The position numbers and the translations under genes were made by a program. This document shows positions 14,227 through 21,970 of a stretch of 21,970 nt of DNA, piece after piece. The notes below the pieces were generated by a model that saw nothing but the letters and a program-made list of their open reading frames with translations, made no database searches and was not told the origin of the DNA. The stretch lies in assembly GCA_022508735.1 (NCBI GenBank), contig JAFLUQ010000023.1, forward strand, positions 1 to 21,970, read 5' to 3'. The stretch comes from Oscillospiraceae bacterium (GTDB taxonomy: Bacteria; Bacillota; Clostridia; UMGS1883). Within the stretch, counting starts at the first letter, position 1, and every line of letters starts with the position of its first letter.

Positions 14227-15491
14227 CAAGTGCTTCGCTCAAATGCGGCTATAAAGAAGCCGTCTGAGGGATGTATGTCCGGCCGAAGCTGCAATTGTGT
14301 GTCCTCCGGCGCGTATTTTATTCCCAAAGCCACAGCTGTGAAGTCCGGCTGCTTTTTGAGAAACCATTTTACTATGCCCTCGTTCTCCGCCTTACTTATG
14401 GTGCAGGTGGAGTATACGAGTCTGCCGCCGGGCCTGACATATCTGGCGGCATTTTCAAGGATGCCCTGCTGTATTTTCGCAAGCTCAGAGCCGTCTTCTT
14501 CAGTCTTGGTCCATTTTATGTCGGGTTTACGGCGGATTATGCCAAGGCCCGAGCAGGGTACATCGGCCAGCACACGGTCAAACCTACAGTCAAATTCCGG
14601 GTTATGTACGAGTGCGTCTCCTACTGATGTCTTGAGGTTCACCCCAAGACGCTTTGCGTTTGCATTTATCAGCTCTGTGCGGTGTTCATGAAGGTCAAGA
14701 GCCGTCACCTTACCGCCTAAGTAAGCCGCAAAAACCGACTTTCCGCCGGGAGCGGCACAGAGGTCGAGAACACTCTCACCCCCATTTATACCGAGCGCCA
14801 GCACGCAGAGCTGAGACGCGCAGTCCTGAATTGTTACAAGGCCGTTCTTATAGGCCTCTGAGGCTGAAACACTTCCAGCTCCGCGCCATATAAGAGTGTA
14901 GGGCGAAATATCGGTTGCTTCAAAGCCCTCAGGCACCTCTGCCGCGTTAAGGCGGCAGTAGGTGGGCGGCTCAGTATTCATAGCCGCAAATAGCTTTTCC
15001 GCGTCGGGCTGCTCTCTTTGCCACTTCTTTACCAGCCATAGAGGCATGGAGTATTTAACGGCCAAAAGCTCGTCGCCCTTAAGCCCGTCGAGATAATCCC
15101 CGCCTTCAGCCGCTTTTCTGAGAACAGCGTTGACGTAGGCCGCTGAGCTTGAATGGCCGTATCGCCTTGCCAGCTTGACGCACTCGTTCACCGTTGCGCC
15201 GGCCGGTATTTTATCCATAAAGCGCAGACTGTAGATTCCGATACGCAGGATATTCAAAATATATACCGAAAGCTTTTTCAGCTTAACAGTTGAAAGCTTG
15301 GATATAATGTGGTCGAGAAAGGCGCGGTTACGCATTACGCCAAGGCACAGGCGGCTACAGAGAGCGCTGTCGCGCCCGCCCATACCGGCGGCATTAAGCT
15401 CCTCCTCGAGAGCGAGGTTAAGGTACGCCCCCTCATTTTCCACCTTTACAAGAACCTTCAGCGCAGCTTCGCGCGGCATCGAAAGCGCCAT
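14226..15491 (-). CDS. rsmB: 16S rRNA m5C967 methyltransferase RsmB (Sun)
   Basis: Methylates C5 of cytosine 967 (Escherichia coli numbering) in 16S rRNA. The 421 residues comprise an N-terminal NusB-like RNA-binding domain (about 5-130, with IPAGATVNECVKLARRY), a linker, and a Rossmann methylase. SAM motif I is LDLCAAPGGKS (242-252). The two catalytic cysteines are Cys313 in DVPCSGLG and Cys363 in YSTCTIS. Length is slightly under the usual 430-450. ATG at 15491 has AGAAGGCGG upstream and lies 2 bases after the zinc peptidase stop. Confidence 0.95.
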   Translation of the reverse strand: MALSMPREAALKVLVKVENEGAYLNLALEEELNAAGMGGRDSALCSRLCLGVMRNRAFLDHIISKLSTVKLKKLSVYILNILRIGIYSLRFMDKIPAGATVNECVKLARRYGHSSSAAYVNAVLRKAAEGGDYLDGLKGDELLAVKYSMPLWLVKKWQREQPDAEKLFAAMNTEPPTYCRLNAAEVPEGFEATDISPYTLIWRGAGSVSASEAYKNGLVTIQDCASQLCVLALGINGGESVLDLCAAPGGKSVFAAYLGGKVTALDLHEHRTELINANAKRLGVNLKTSVGDALVHNPEFDCRFDRVLADVPCSGLGIIRRKPDIKWTKTEEDGSELAKIQQGILENAARYVRPGGRLVYSTCTISKAENEGIVKWFLKKQPDFTAVALGIKYAPEDTQLQLRPDIHPSDGFFIAAFERST

Positions 15492-15493
15492 GA

Positions 15494-16180
15494 TTACCGC
15501 CTTCTGCCTCTGCTGTTAGCTAAGGCCATGAACCTCAAGAGGTTTGCCAGCGATACCGCGGCGGCAGCCACATAGGTCATGGCCGCACTGCCGAGAACCT
15601 TTTTGACCATTGGCACCTCGTCGCTATCAAGATACCCGCTGCCGCCGAGTATTCTGATAGCGCGGTTCGACGCGTTGAACTCCACGGGCAGGGTTATGAA
15701 CTGGAACAGCACGCTGGCCGCGAAGAACAGTATGCCGATGTTCATCATAAGTGTGCTCAGCTCCGCAAAGGCGTAGAGCATGAAGCCTAAGATAATGAGA
15801 TACGGGCCAAAGCGGCAGCCGATGTTAGCCACGGGAACGATAGCGTTTCTGACCTTAATTGGCACATATCCGCGGGCGTACTGCACGGCATGGCCTGCCT
15901 CATGGGCCGCTACGCCGACCGCCGCTACGGACGCGGAGTCACGCACGGAATCTGACAGACGGATCACGTTAGCCTTAGGGTCAAAGTGGTCTGTGAGATT
16001 ACCGGCTATGGCCTCTATTCTCACATTTTGCAGGCCGTTTTCGTCAAGTATCATGCGCGCCGCCTGAGTTGCGGTGAGACCGCGGCGGGTCGCCACCTTA
16101 GAGAAACGGTTATAGGTGGAGTTCACTTTTGCACTGGCCACCATTGAGAATATGGCCGCTATTATTACAAGCAGATACAT
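15494..16180 (-). CDS. membrane zinc metallopeptidase, YugP family
   Basis: A 228-residue protein of the neutral zinc metallopeptidase family (Zn_peptidase_2, YugP). It has an N-terminal membrane segment (about 1-17), a soluble part, the zinc motif HEAGH (His93, Glu94, His97), and hydrophobic segments near 128-145, 147-163 and 205-222. Conserved text before the motif includes DHFDPKANVIRLS. The family is expected to cut membrane proteins, but substrates are not established. ATG at 16180 follows GGGAGGT, which overlaps the fmt stop. Insertion between fmt and rsmB is a recurring arrangement in Clostridia as far as I recall. Confidence 0.9.
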   Translation of the reverse strand: MYLLVIIAAIFSMVASAKVNSTYNRFSKVATRRGLTATQAARMILDENGLQNVRIEAIAGNLTDHFDPKANVIRLSDSVRDSASVAAVGVAAHEAGHAVQYARGYVPIKVRNAIVPVANIGCRFGPYLIILGFMLYAFAELSTLMMNIGILFFAASVLFQFITLPVEFNASNRAIRILGGSGYLDSDEVPMVKKVLGSAAMTYVAAAAVSLANLLRFMALANSRGRRR

Positions 16181-16184
16181 ACGT

Positions 16185-17111
16185 TTACCTCCCTAATTTT
16201 TCGCCTTTATCTATTTTATGCCCGCGGAGGTATTCCTTGGCAGGCATTTTTTTCTTTCCCTCGGGCTTGAAGCTGTCTATTCTTACAGCCCCCTCGCCGC
16301 AGGCAACTACAAGGGCATCATCGGAGGAGATGACCTCGCCCGGCTCCCCGCTACCCTCCGCTATAGTCACGCGGTCAATAACGATGCGCTTGCCGCCAAG
16401 GAACGTGAAGGCCATAGGCCAGGGATTAAGGCCCCGAACCCGGTTCTTTATTTCCTGAGCTGAGTTACTCCAGTCTATTTCTCCCTCGGCCTTTGTTAGC
16501 ATATGGGCATAAGTAGCTTTTGAATCATCCTGCTTTTCTGCCTTTGCTTCGCCGCCTTCTATCAGCCTCACGGTTTCGAGCAAGACCTTACCGCCAAGCT
16601 CAGCAAGCACGTCGTGGAGCTCGCCGCTGGTCTGTTCATCGCCTATCTCGACCTCAGCCTTCATAATCATGTCACCTGTGTCGAGGCCTTTTTCCATATA
16701 CATTGCCGTTATTCCTGTGCGCTTATCGCCCGCCATAACAGCCCGCTGAATTGGCGCGGCGCCGCGAAAGCGCGGCAGCAGAGAGGCGTGCATATTCACG
16801 CAGCCGTACTTCGGAAAATCAAGAACATATTCCGGGAGTATCTTTCCGTAGGCCACCACCACGATAAGCTCAGGACGTAATTCTTCCAGCAGCGGGAGAA
16901 TGGCGTTATCCTTCAGTGTTTCCGGCTGATACACCTGAATGCCCTGCGACAAGGCATATGCCTTTACAGACGTCGGGATAAGCTCCATATGCCGCCCCTG
17001 CGGCTTATCGGGCTGAGAAATAACTCCTACTATCTCATTTTCGCCGTCTTCGCACAGGGCCTTGAGGTTTTCCTTTGCAAACTCGGGAGTACCCATAAAA
17101 AGTATTTTCAT
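16185..17111 (-). CDS. fmt: methionyl-tRNA formyltransferase
   Basis: Transfers a formyl group from 10-formyl-tetrahydrofolate to initiator Met-tRNA. The 308-residue length is normal. The N-terminal Rossmann domain starts MKILFMGTPEFA. The catalytic Asn106, His108 and Asp144 lie in NMHASLLPRFRGAAPIQ and GLDTGDM. The C-terminal OB fold with KNRVRGLNPWP runs from about 205 to the end. ATG at 17111 follows AAGGTGATT, 9 bases after the def stop. It pairs with def, which removes the same formyl group. Confidence 0.97.
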   Translation of the reverse strand: MKILFMGTPEFAKENLKALCEDGENEIVGVISQPDKPQGRHMELIPTSVKAYALSQGIQVYQPETLKDNAILPLLEELRPELIVVVAYGKILPEYVLDFPKYGCVNMHASLLPRFRGAAPIQRAVMAGDKRTGITAMYMEKGLDTGDMIMKAEVEIGDEQTSGELHDVLAELGGKVLLETVRLIEGGEAKAEKQDDSKATYAHMLTKAEGEIDWSNSAQEIKNRVRGLNPWPMAFTFLGGKRIVIDRVTIAEGSGEPGEVISSDDALVVACGEGAVRIDSFKPEGKKKMPAKEYLRGHKIDKGEKLGR

Positions 17112-17120
17112 TAAATCACC

Positions 17121-17582
17121 TTAATCTTCTATATCTACAAAGCGGATTACCTTTTCTACATAGAGTGTCCCGTCGAGGTGATCGCACTCATGACAGAGAC
17201 AGCGGGAGTAAAGGTCCTCGCCTGTGTATTCAAAGCGCTTTCCGTTGCGGTCATAGGCAATGACCGTGGTCTTTTTCGGTCTTTCTACCTCACCGGCCTT
17301 CCCCGGCACACTGAGGCAGCCCTCTGTGTCAACATAGCTGCCCTCGGTCTTTATGATAGTAGGGTTCACCAGCTCCAGCATTTTATTGTCCTCAAGAGCG
17401 ATGACAACGGCTCTTTTTAGTATTCCCACCTGAGGTGCTGCAAGACCAACTCCGTTTGCAAGGCGAAGAGTCTCCTTCATATCGTCCAGAAGTGAATGGA
17501 GTCTTTCATCAAACTCCTCTACCTGACGGCACTTCTTTTTAAGGCAGGGGTCGCCTATCTCTCTGATCTTTCTGTATGCCAA
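17121..17582 (-). CDS. def: peptide deformylase
   Basis: Removes the N-terminal formyl group from new proteins using a metal ion, usually iron. The 153-residue length is typical of a type 1 enzyme. The three family motifs are intact: GVGLAAPQVG (44-53), EGCLS with ligand Cys89 (87-91) and HECDH with ligands His131 and His135. The start is TTG at 17582, giving MAYRKIREIGDP, with AAAGGG about 9 bases upstream. It follows priA by 15 bases and precedes fmt by 9. Confidence 0.97.
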   Translation of the reverse strand: MAYRKIREIGDPCLKKKCRQVEEFDERLHSLLDDMKETLRLANGVGLAAPQVGILKRAVVIALEDNKMLELVNPTIIKTEGSYVDTEGCLSVPGKAGEVERPKKTTVIAYDRNGKRFEYTGEDLYSRCLCHECDHLDGTLYVEKVIRFVDIED

Positions 17583-17597
17583 GTAAATCAGCCCTTT

Positions 17598-20045
17598 CTA
17601 ATTCATGCTGTTTGGGTTTATATCTATTGTTATGAGCAGATCTGAGCCGCTTTTTGCGTGCTCTTTTCTGCCTATCCGCTTTAATAGTGGCATCAGTTCA
17701 CTCACGGAGGAACATTTCAGCCACACGCGGTAACGGCAGCGCCCCTGAATTTTTGCTATCGGTGCCTCACCTCCGCCGTAAACTGCAGCCTTGACCCCAC
17801 GGGACTCAATGGCTTCGCGTATATCCTTAATGGCAGTCTCAGCGGCCTTGGCGGCCTCCTCTTTCACTGAGGAGCTGAAAATTATATTCACCAGCTTGCA
17901 GAACGGAGGATACATAAATATCCGGCGATATTCTATCTCCTCTCGGTAAAATGCCTTATAATCCTGCTTTGCGGCAAGCCTCAGAGTAGAATTATCAGGA
18001 GAATAGGTCTGTACGATAGCCCGTCCCCTTATCTCGCCTCTTCCGGCCCTGCCGCATACCTGAGTTACCAGATTAAAGGTACGTTCAGCCGCCCGGAAGT
18101 CGTTCATGTTAAGTGCCGAATCCGCCGACAGTACGCCCACGAGCGTAACATTCTCGAAGTCCAGCCCTTTGGCCACCATCTGCGTACCGAGAAGGATATC
18201 GGCGTCCTGCCTGCGGAAGCTTTCCACAAGGCGTTCGTGACTGCGCTTTCCGGCAGTGGTATCCATATCCATGCGCAAGATCCCGGCATCGGGGAAGATA
18301 TCGCTTAGCTGTGCTTCAGCCTTCTGAGTGCCCTTGCCGAAGTCCTTGACTTTAGTGCCGCCGCACTCAGGGCAGTGCGAGGGCACAGGCTCGGTGTGGC
18401 CGCACATATGGCAGACCATCGAGTTGCCGCTGAGATGATACGTCAGCGAGACGCTGCAGTCCGGGCAGGTAAACACATGCCCGCATTCGCGGCAGGAAAC
18501 AAAGGTGGAATATCCCCGGCGGTTCAGGAGCAATATGCTCTGCTCTTTATTTTTAAGGTTTTCGCTGATCTCGCAGGTAAGCCTGCGGCTCAGCACGGTC
18601 TTATTGCCTTCGGCAAGCTCCTTTCGCATATCTATGAGCTCAACCTCGGGCAGCGGATTTTTATTATACCGCTCAGTTAATTCTATTAATTCGTAGGCTC
18701 CGCGCTCAGCCAGGCAGTAGGTCTCAACTGCCGGAGTGGCCGAAGCCAGCACTATTTTGCATTTATTAAGTCTGCCGCGCATAAGAGCAATATTTTTTGC
18801 GTGATAACGCGGCGTGGTTTCGGATTTATATGACGGGTCGTGTTCTTCGTCTACTATTATCAGCCCTAAATTCTCGCAGGGGGCAAATATGGCGCTTCTG
18901 GCACCCACTATGATCTTAGCGTCCCCCCGCTTTATTCTGCGCCATTCGTCCAGTCTTTCGCCCATAGAGAGAGCGCTGTGCACCACCGCAACCACATCGC
19001 CGAAGCGGCGGTAGAAGCGGTCGGTTATCTGTGAGGTCAGGGCGATCTCCGGCACAAGTATGATTACCTGTTTGTCTCTTGCAAGGACCTCTGCGGCGCA
19101 GTGCATATATACCTCGGTTTTTCCGCTGCCGGTCACGCCGTGCATCAGAAAAACATCACTTTCGTGACTTAAAATCGCTTCCACAGCCCTGCCTTGCTCC
19201 TCAGTCAAGGGCTTTGGCAGGTCAGCGGGCTTGTTTAAATCGGCAGGCCGACGCAGCACCTCGAGATTTTTATAGGCCGCAAAACCTTTTTCCACGAGAG
19301 CGTCTACCGCGCTTCGGCTCGCACCGACGGCGGCTTCAATGTCCATAGCGGTGTACTCCCCACCCTCAGCGAGCAGATCAATGACCGCGGCCTGAGAGGG
19401 GGCTTTGAGTGCTATTCTGCGGCTTAGCTCATAGGGATCCTCCGAGCCGCAGTAATAGACCACCCTTATATATTTCTCGTTAGCTTTTTGCTTTTCTTTA
19501 ACGCTTTTTTCCAGAATTTCGTTTTTCACGAGGGCAGAAATTATCTGACTTACGCCCTTCCCCATCTCAGCGCGAAGCTGCTCTGTCTCGCAGCTTCCGC
19601 CGCTGTCACGGATAAGGGAAATAAGCCTTTTTCTCTTGGCGCTTTTGGCGATAAACTCCTGACCCTCAGGGCTATCGGCCTTAGGCGTCAGCGACACGCA
19701 CTCAAGAAACTTCATCTCAAGCCCCGGCGGCAGAAACAGGTGGGCCGCCTGAGTAAAGGTACAGAAGCAATTCTCACTTATATACCGGCTAAGAGCTATT
19801 GTTTCCCTGCTCAGAACCGGCTCATCGTCTATAGGGCGGGCAAGCTCCTTGAGTTGAAGCCGGTCGGTCTCCTCCAGCATATCTGTGACGTAGGCCTCCA
19901 TCTGGCGGTCGGCCACGCCGAAGGGAACCTTGACCCTCATACCGATCTTTATTCTTCCCTCATATTTTTCGGGAACACGGTAATGAAACTCTCTATCAAG
20001 TGACGGGGAGGGGCTGTTTATAAAAACCTGAACGACACAAGCCAT
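17598..20045 (-). CDS. priA: primosomal protein N' (PriA helicase)
   Basis: PriA reloads the replicative helicase at stalled forks. The 815 residues show an N-terminal 3'-DNA-binding domain (about 1-105), a winged-helix region, a helicase core with Walker A GVTGSGKT (303-310) and DEEH (399-402), an inserted zinc region with eight cysteines (518, 521, 527, 530, 545, 548, 558, 561), and the second helicase lobe with TQVCGRAGRGE. The ATG at 20045 overlaps the coaBC stop as TGATG, so it is translationally coupled to coaBC. Confidence 0.97.
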   Translation of the reverse strand: MACVVQVFINSPSPSLDREFHYRVPEKYEGRIKIGMRVKVPFGVADRQMEAYVTDMLEETDRLQLKELARPIDDEPVLSRETIALSRYISENCFCTFTQAAHLFLPPGLEMKFLECVSLTPKADSPEGQEFIAKSAKRKRLISLIRDSGGSCETEQLRAEMGKGVSQIISALVKNEILEKSVKEKQKANEKYIRVVYYCGSEDPYELSRRIALKAPSQAAVIDLLAEGGEYTAMDIEAAVGASRSAVDALVEKGFAAYKNLEVLRRPADLNKPADLPKPLTEEQGRAVEAILSHESDVFLMHGVTGSGKTEVYMHCAAEVLARDKQVIILVPEIALTSQITDRFYRRFGDVVAVVHSALSMGERLDEWRRIKRGDAKIIVGARSAIFAPCENLGLIIVDEEHDPSYKSETTPRYHAKNIALMRGRLNKCKIVLASATPAVETYCLAERGAYELIELTERYNKNPLPEVELIDMRKELAEGNKTVLSRRLTCEISENLKNKEQSILLLNRRGYSTFVSCRECGHVFTCPDCSVSLTYHLSGNSMVCHMCGHTEPVPSHCPECGGTKVKDFGKGTQKAEAQLSDIFPDAGILRMDMDTTAGKRSHERLVESFRRQDADILLGTQMVAKGLDFENVTLVGVLSADSALNMNDFRAAERTFNLVTQVCGRAGRGEIRGRAIVQTYSPDNSTLRLAAKQDYKAFYREEIEYRRIFMYPPFCKLVNIIFSSSVKEEAAKAAETAIKDIREAIESRGVKAAVYGGGEAPIAKIQGRCRYRVWLKCSSVSELMPLLKRIGRKEHAKSGSDLLITIDINPNSMN

Positions 20046-21259
20046 CAGGCCTCACCCCTTTTTTTACGCAAAAGCTCCGCGGCCTCGGAAAGTATCGCGT
20101 CGGCGACCTCCTCCTTGCTGCCGTTAAGCTCCGCGTTTTCCCGGCCGTCGGCAAAAAGCAGCGTCACAACGTTTGTGTCAGTGCCGAAGCCTGCCCCCGG
20201 AGTGTTGAGATTGTTGGCGGCAATTATATCAAGATTTTTATTCTTCAGCTTACGCGCTGCGCTCTCTATAAGCTCCCGTGTTTCCATGCAAAAGCCGGCC
20301 AGCACCTGGCCCTCGGTTTTATTCTTCCCAAGCTCGGCCAGAATATCGCGGGTACGCTCAAGTTTTATTTCTGAAGCACCGGCCTCTTTCTTTATCTTAT
20401 CGCCGCTGACAGAGGCCGGACGGAAATCTGCCACTGCCGCTGTCTTAACGATTATATCAAAGTTCTCACTGCGGCTCGTGACTGCTTCATACATCTCCTC
20501 CGCGGTGGTGACGCTTATTACCTCCGCGCCCATCGGTGCGGAAATATTGACCGGACCGCTCACCAGCACGACCTCCGCTCCGCGCATGGCCGCGGCCTTT
20601 GCCGCCGCGTAACCCATTTTTCCGCTTGAGCCGTTGGTGATATAGCGCACCGGATCAATGGCCTCTCTGGTAGGGCCGGCGGTCACGAGGATCTTAAGGC
20701 CTTTTAAGTCCTTCGGGCGGCCTATCTCAAAGTCCACTCTTTCAACTATAGCCTCAGGCTCAGGCAGACGCCCGGCGCCTACGGAGCCGCAGGCAAGAAG
20801 GCCGCTGTCGGGCTCCATGAAGATATAGCCATGTGCCCTGAGCCGCGCCATATTCTCCTGCACAATTGGGTTTTCATACATATTGGTGTTCATGGCGGGA
20901 ACTATAATGACCGGCGCTTTTGTTGCCATAACAGTGGTAGAAACCATATCGTCGGCTATGCCCCATGCTATTTTACCGATGATATTCGCCGTCGCCGGAG
21001 CTATCACAAAGGCGTCGGCCCGCTGGGCCAGAGATATGTGAGCAATCTCCGTCACCTCGGGCTCCTCAAACATATCGGTCACTACCGGCGTTTTAGTTAT
21101 AGAGCGGAAGGACAGCGGCGTCACAAACTCCTGCGCGTGCTTCGTCATAATAACGTCAACCCTTGCGCCCTTTTTAACTAAGCCGCTGGCTATACTCACG
21201 GCCTTGAAGGCGGCAATGCCGCCGGTAACGCAGAGTACAATATTCTTTCCCTTAAGCAC
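20045..21259 (-). CDS. coaBC: bifunctional phosphopantothenoylcysteine decarboxylase/phosphopantothenate-cysteine ligase
   Basis: Carries out two consecutive steps of coenzyme A synthesis. In 404 residues, the flavin-dependent CoaC half (about 1-180) shows catalytic His74 in EIAHISLA, PAMNTNMYEN (121-130) and Cys157 in LACGSVGAGR. The CoaB half (about 185-400) begins ILVTAGPTREAIDPVRYITN, with GSSGKMG and DKIKK for nucleotide and substrate binding. The start is GTG at 21259 with AAAGGAGG 7 bases upstream. It sits 21 bases after rpoZ, the usual Firmicutes arrangement. Confidence 0.97.
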   Translation of the reverse strand: MLKGKNIVLCVTGGIAAFKAVSIASGLVKKGARVDVIMTKHAQEFVTPLSFRSITKTPVVTDMFEEPEVTEIAHISLAQRADAFVIAPATANIIGKIAWGIADDMVSTTVMATKAPVIIVPAMNTNMYENPIVQENMARLRAHGYIFMEPDSGLLACGSVGAGRLPEPEAIVERVDFEIGRPKDLKGLKILVTAGPTREAIDPVRYITNGSSGKMGYAAAKAAAMRGAEVVLVSGPVNISAPMGAEVISVTTAEEMYEAVTSRSENFDIIVKTAAVADFRPASVSGDKIKKEAGASEIKLERTRDILAELGKNKTEGQVLAGFCMETRELIESAARKLKNKNLDIIAANNLNTPGAGFGTDTNVVTLLFADGRENAELNGSKEEVADAILSEAAELLRKKRGEA

Positions 21260-21280
21260 TTTGCTGCCTCCTTTCGGGCC

Positions 21281-21493
21281 TTATTCCTCGGTTGCTGCCT
21301 GCTCGGCTTCAATAGCCTCATCAGTCAGTATGGGATGAACATAGCCCTCGGATATCTCCTTGATAGCCATGCTCACAGCCTTGTCGCAGCTGCCTGCCGC
21401 AGCCAGCTGGCGGGCACGCTTGCTTGTGGCAACCACCAGAGAATAGCGGGAATCAAACTCGCCCATAAGTTTTTTGATTTCAGGATACAGCAT
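21281..21493 (-). CDS. rpoZ: RNA polymerase omega subunit
   Basis: A small subunit that helps assemble RNA polymerase. The 70-residue length is normal for Firmicutes. The core block is DSRYSLVVATSKRARQLA (14-31), followed by KAVSMAIKEISEGYV, matching the omega fold that contacts beta prime. ATG at 21493 has AAGGAG 8 bases upstream. It lies 20 bases after gmk and 21 before coaBC, which confirms the assignment. Confidence 0.95.
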   Translation of the reverse strand: MLYPEIKKLMGEFDSRYSLVVATSKRARQLAAAGSCDKAVSMAIKEISEGYVHPILTDEAIEAEQAATEE

Positions 21494-21513
21494 ATCGATT
21501 ACTCCTTTAAAAT

Positions 21514-21970
21514 TTATTTCGTGAAATTTTCTATAAACTCTATATTTTTAGGCATAAAGCACTTTTCAGCCTCTACAATAGCCTCAAGCCGACGAACGGC
21601 GCTGTCGATATCATCGTTAAGCAGCATATAGTTATATTTTCCGGCCCGCTTAAACTCCTGTTCCGCCTTGTGAAGCCGGGCGGCAACCTTTTCTTCACTC
21701 TCGGTGCCGCGGCCCACGAGCCGTTTTTTCAGTTCCTCCATGGACGGCGGGCACACAAATATATAGACTCCCTCGGGATAGTGTGCACGGACCTGCCTGG
21801 CGCCGGCGCGCTCTATCTCAATAATAACGTCCCGGCCGTTTTCTAACTGTTCGAGCACCTTATCCTTTGGCGTGCCATAGTAATTGCCGCAGTATTCCGC
21901 GTGCTCCAAAAAGCCGCCGCGGGCTATTCCGGCCCTGAACTCATCCACAGTCATAAAGTGGTAGCTCAAG
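21514..21970 (-). CDS. gmk: guanylate kinase, C-terminal part (cut by window edge)
   Basis: Phosphorylates GMP to GDP. Only the last 152 or so residues are inside the window; the P-loop start lies beyond the right edge. The visible part begins SYHFMTVDEF, the GMP-binding region, followed by FLEHAEYCGNYYGTP, VIIEIERAGARQVR, the lid-like KRLVGRGTESEEKVAARL and a YNYMLLNDD segment. The first in-window start-like codon is not a real start. The usual IDVQGA block reads IEIERAGA here, a modest departure. gmk-rpoZ is a standard neighbour pair. Confidence 0.93.
   Translation of the reverse strand, partial: LSYHFMTVDEFRAGIARGGFLEHAEYCGNYYGTPKDKVLEQLENGRDVIIEIERAGARQVRAHYPEGVYIFVCPPSMEELKKRLVGRGTESEEKVAARLHKAEQEFKRAGKYNYMLLNDDIDSAVRRLEAIVEAEKCFMPKNIEFIENFTK

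Noticed and set aside
19488..20003. Plus-strand ORF of 171 codons inside priA
   Set aside because: It is antisense to the well-conserved start of priA, has no family features, and is explained by the codon bias of the real gene.
20115..20612. Plus-strand ORF of 165 codons inside coaBC
   Set aside because: Serine- and alanine-rich low-information translation, antisense to an unambiguous gene, with no ribosome binding site.

Overview
The window reads as a stretch of a Clostridia chromosome (Firmicutes/Bacillota, most like the Oscillospiraceae/Ruminococcaceae side). The reasons are the gene order gmk-rpoZ-coaBC-priA-def-fmt-(zinc peptidase)-rsmB-rlmN-prpC-prkC-rsgA-rpe-thiN, the neighbouring cdaA-cdaR pair, strong AGGAGG-type ribosome binding sites, and frequent TTG and GTG starts. 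Nothing looks like a phage, transposon or CRISPR array. The window is gene-dense and no stretch over 300 bases lacks a gene. The longest gaps are about 120-150 bases, at promoters.

Left part (1-5.6 kb). A tRNA-Leu cut by the left edge runs leftward from its own promoter. Diverging from it is a small cytoplasmic amidase-domain protein. Next is an operon of cdaA (membrane diadenylate cyclase) and cdaR (its YbbR-domain partner). Where glmM often follows, it carries an orphan adenine-N6 DNA methyltransferase with an N-terminal helix-turn-helix. That operon runs tail-to-tail, with overlapping 3' ends, into a two-gene leftward unit: a DUF3343 protein and a class V PLP enzyme related to cysteine desulfurases. 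The PLP enzyme appears to start at an ATC codon.

Middle (5.7-6.4 kb). A HAD-IB phosphatase gene has a consensus promoter. It ends in a perfect 22-bp hairpin shared with the gene converging from the right.

Right part (6.4-22 kb). Fifteen recognised genes, plus one possible 31-codon ORF, all run leftward in a nearly gapless array. They cover nucleotide metabolism and transcription (gmk, rpoZ), coenzyme A synthesis (coaBC), replication restart (priA), translation start and nascent-protein processing (fmt, def), rRNA/tRNA modification (rsmB, rlmN), PASTA kinase/PP2C phosphatase signalling (prkC, prpC), ribosome assembly (rsgA), sugar phosphate and thiamine metabolism (rpe, thiN), and at the distal end two envelope genes: a membrane-anchored lipase-like hydrolase and a 3D-domain lipoprotein. 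Many stop/start overlaps suggest translational coupling.

The most unusual points are the cdaA-cdaR-methyltransferase operon with a hairpin just inside the methyltransferase gene, the ATC-start PLP enzyme next to DUF3343, a possible pseudoknot covering the prpC ribosome binding site, a 31-codon ORF that exactly fills the rsmB-rlmN gap, and the terminator hairpin containing both convergent stop codons.
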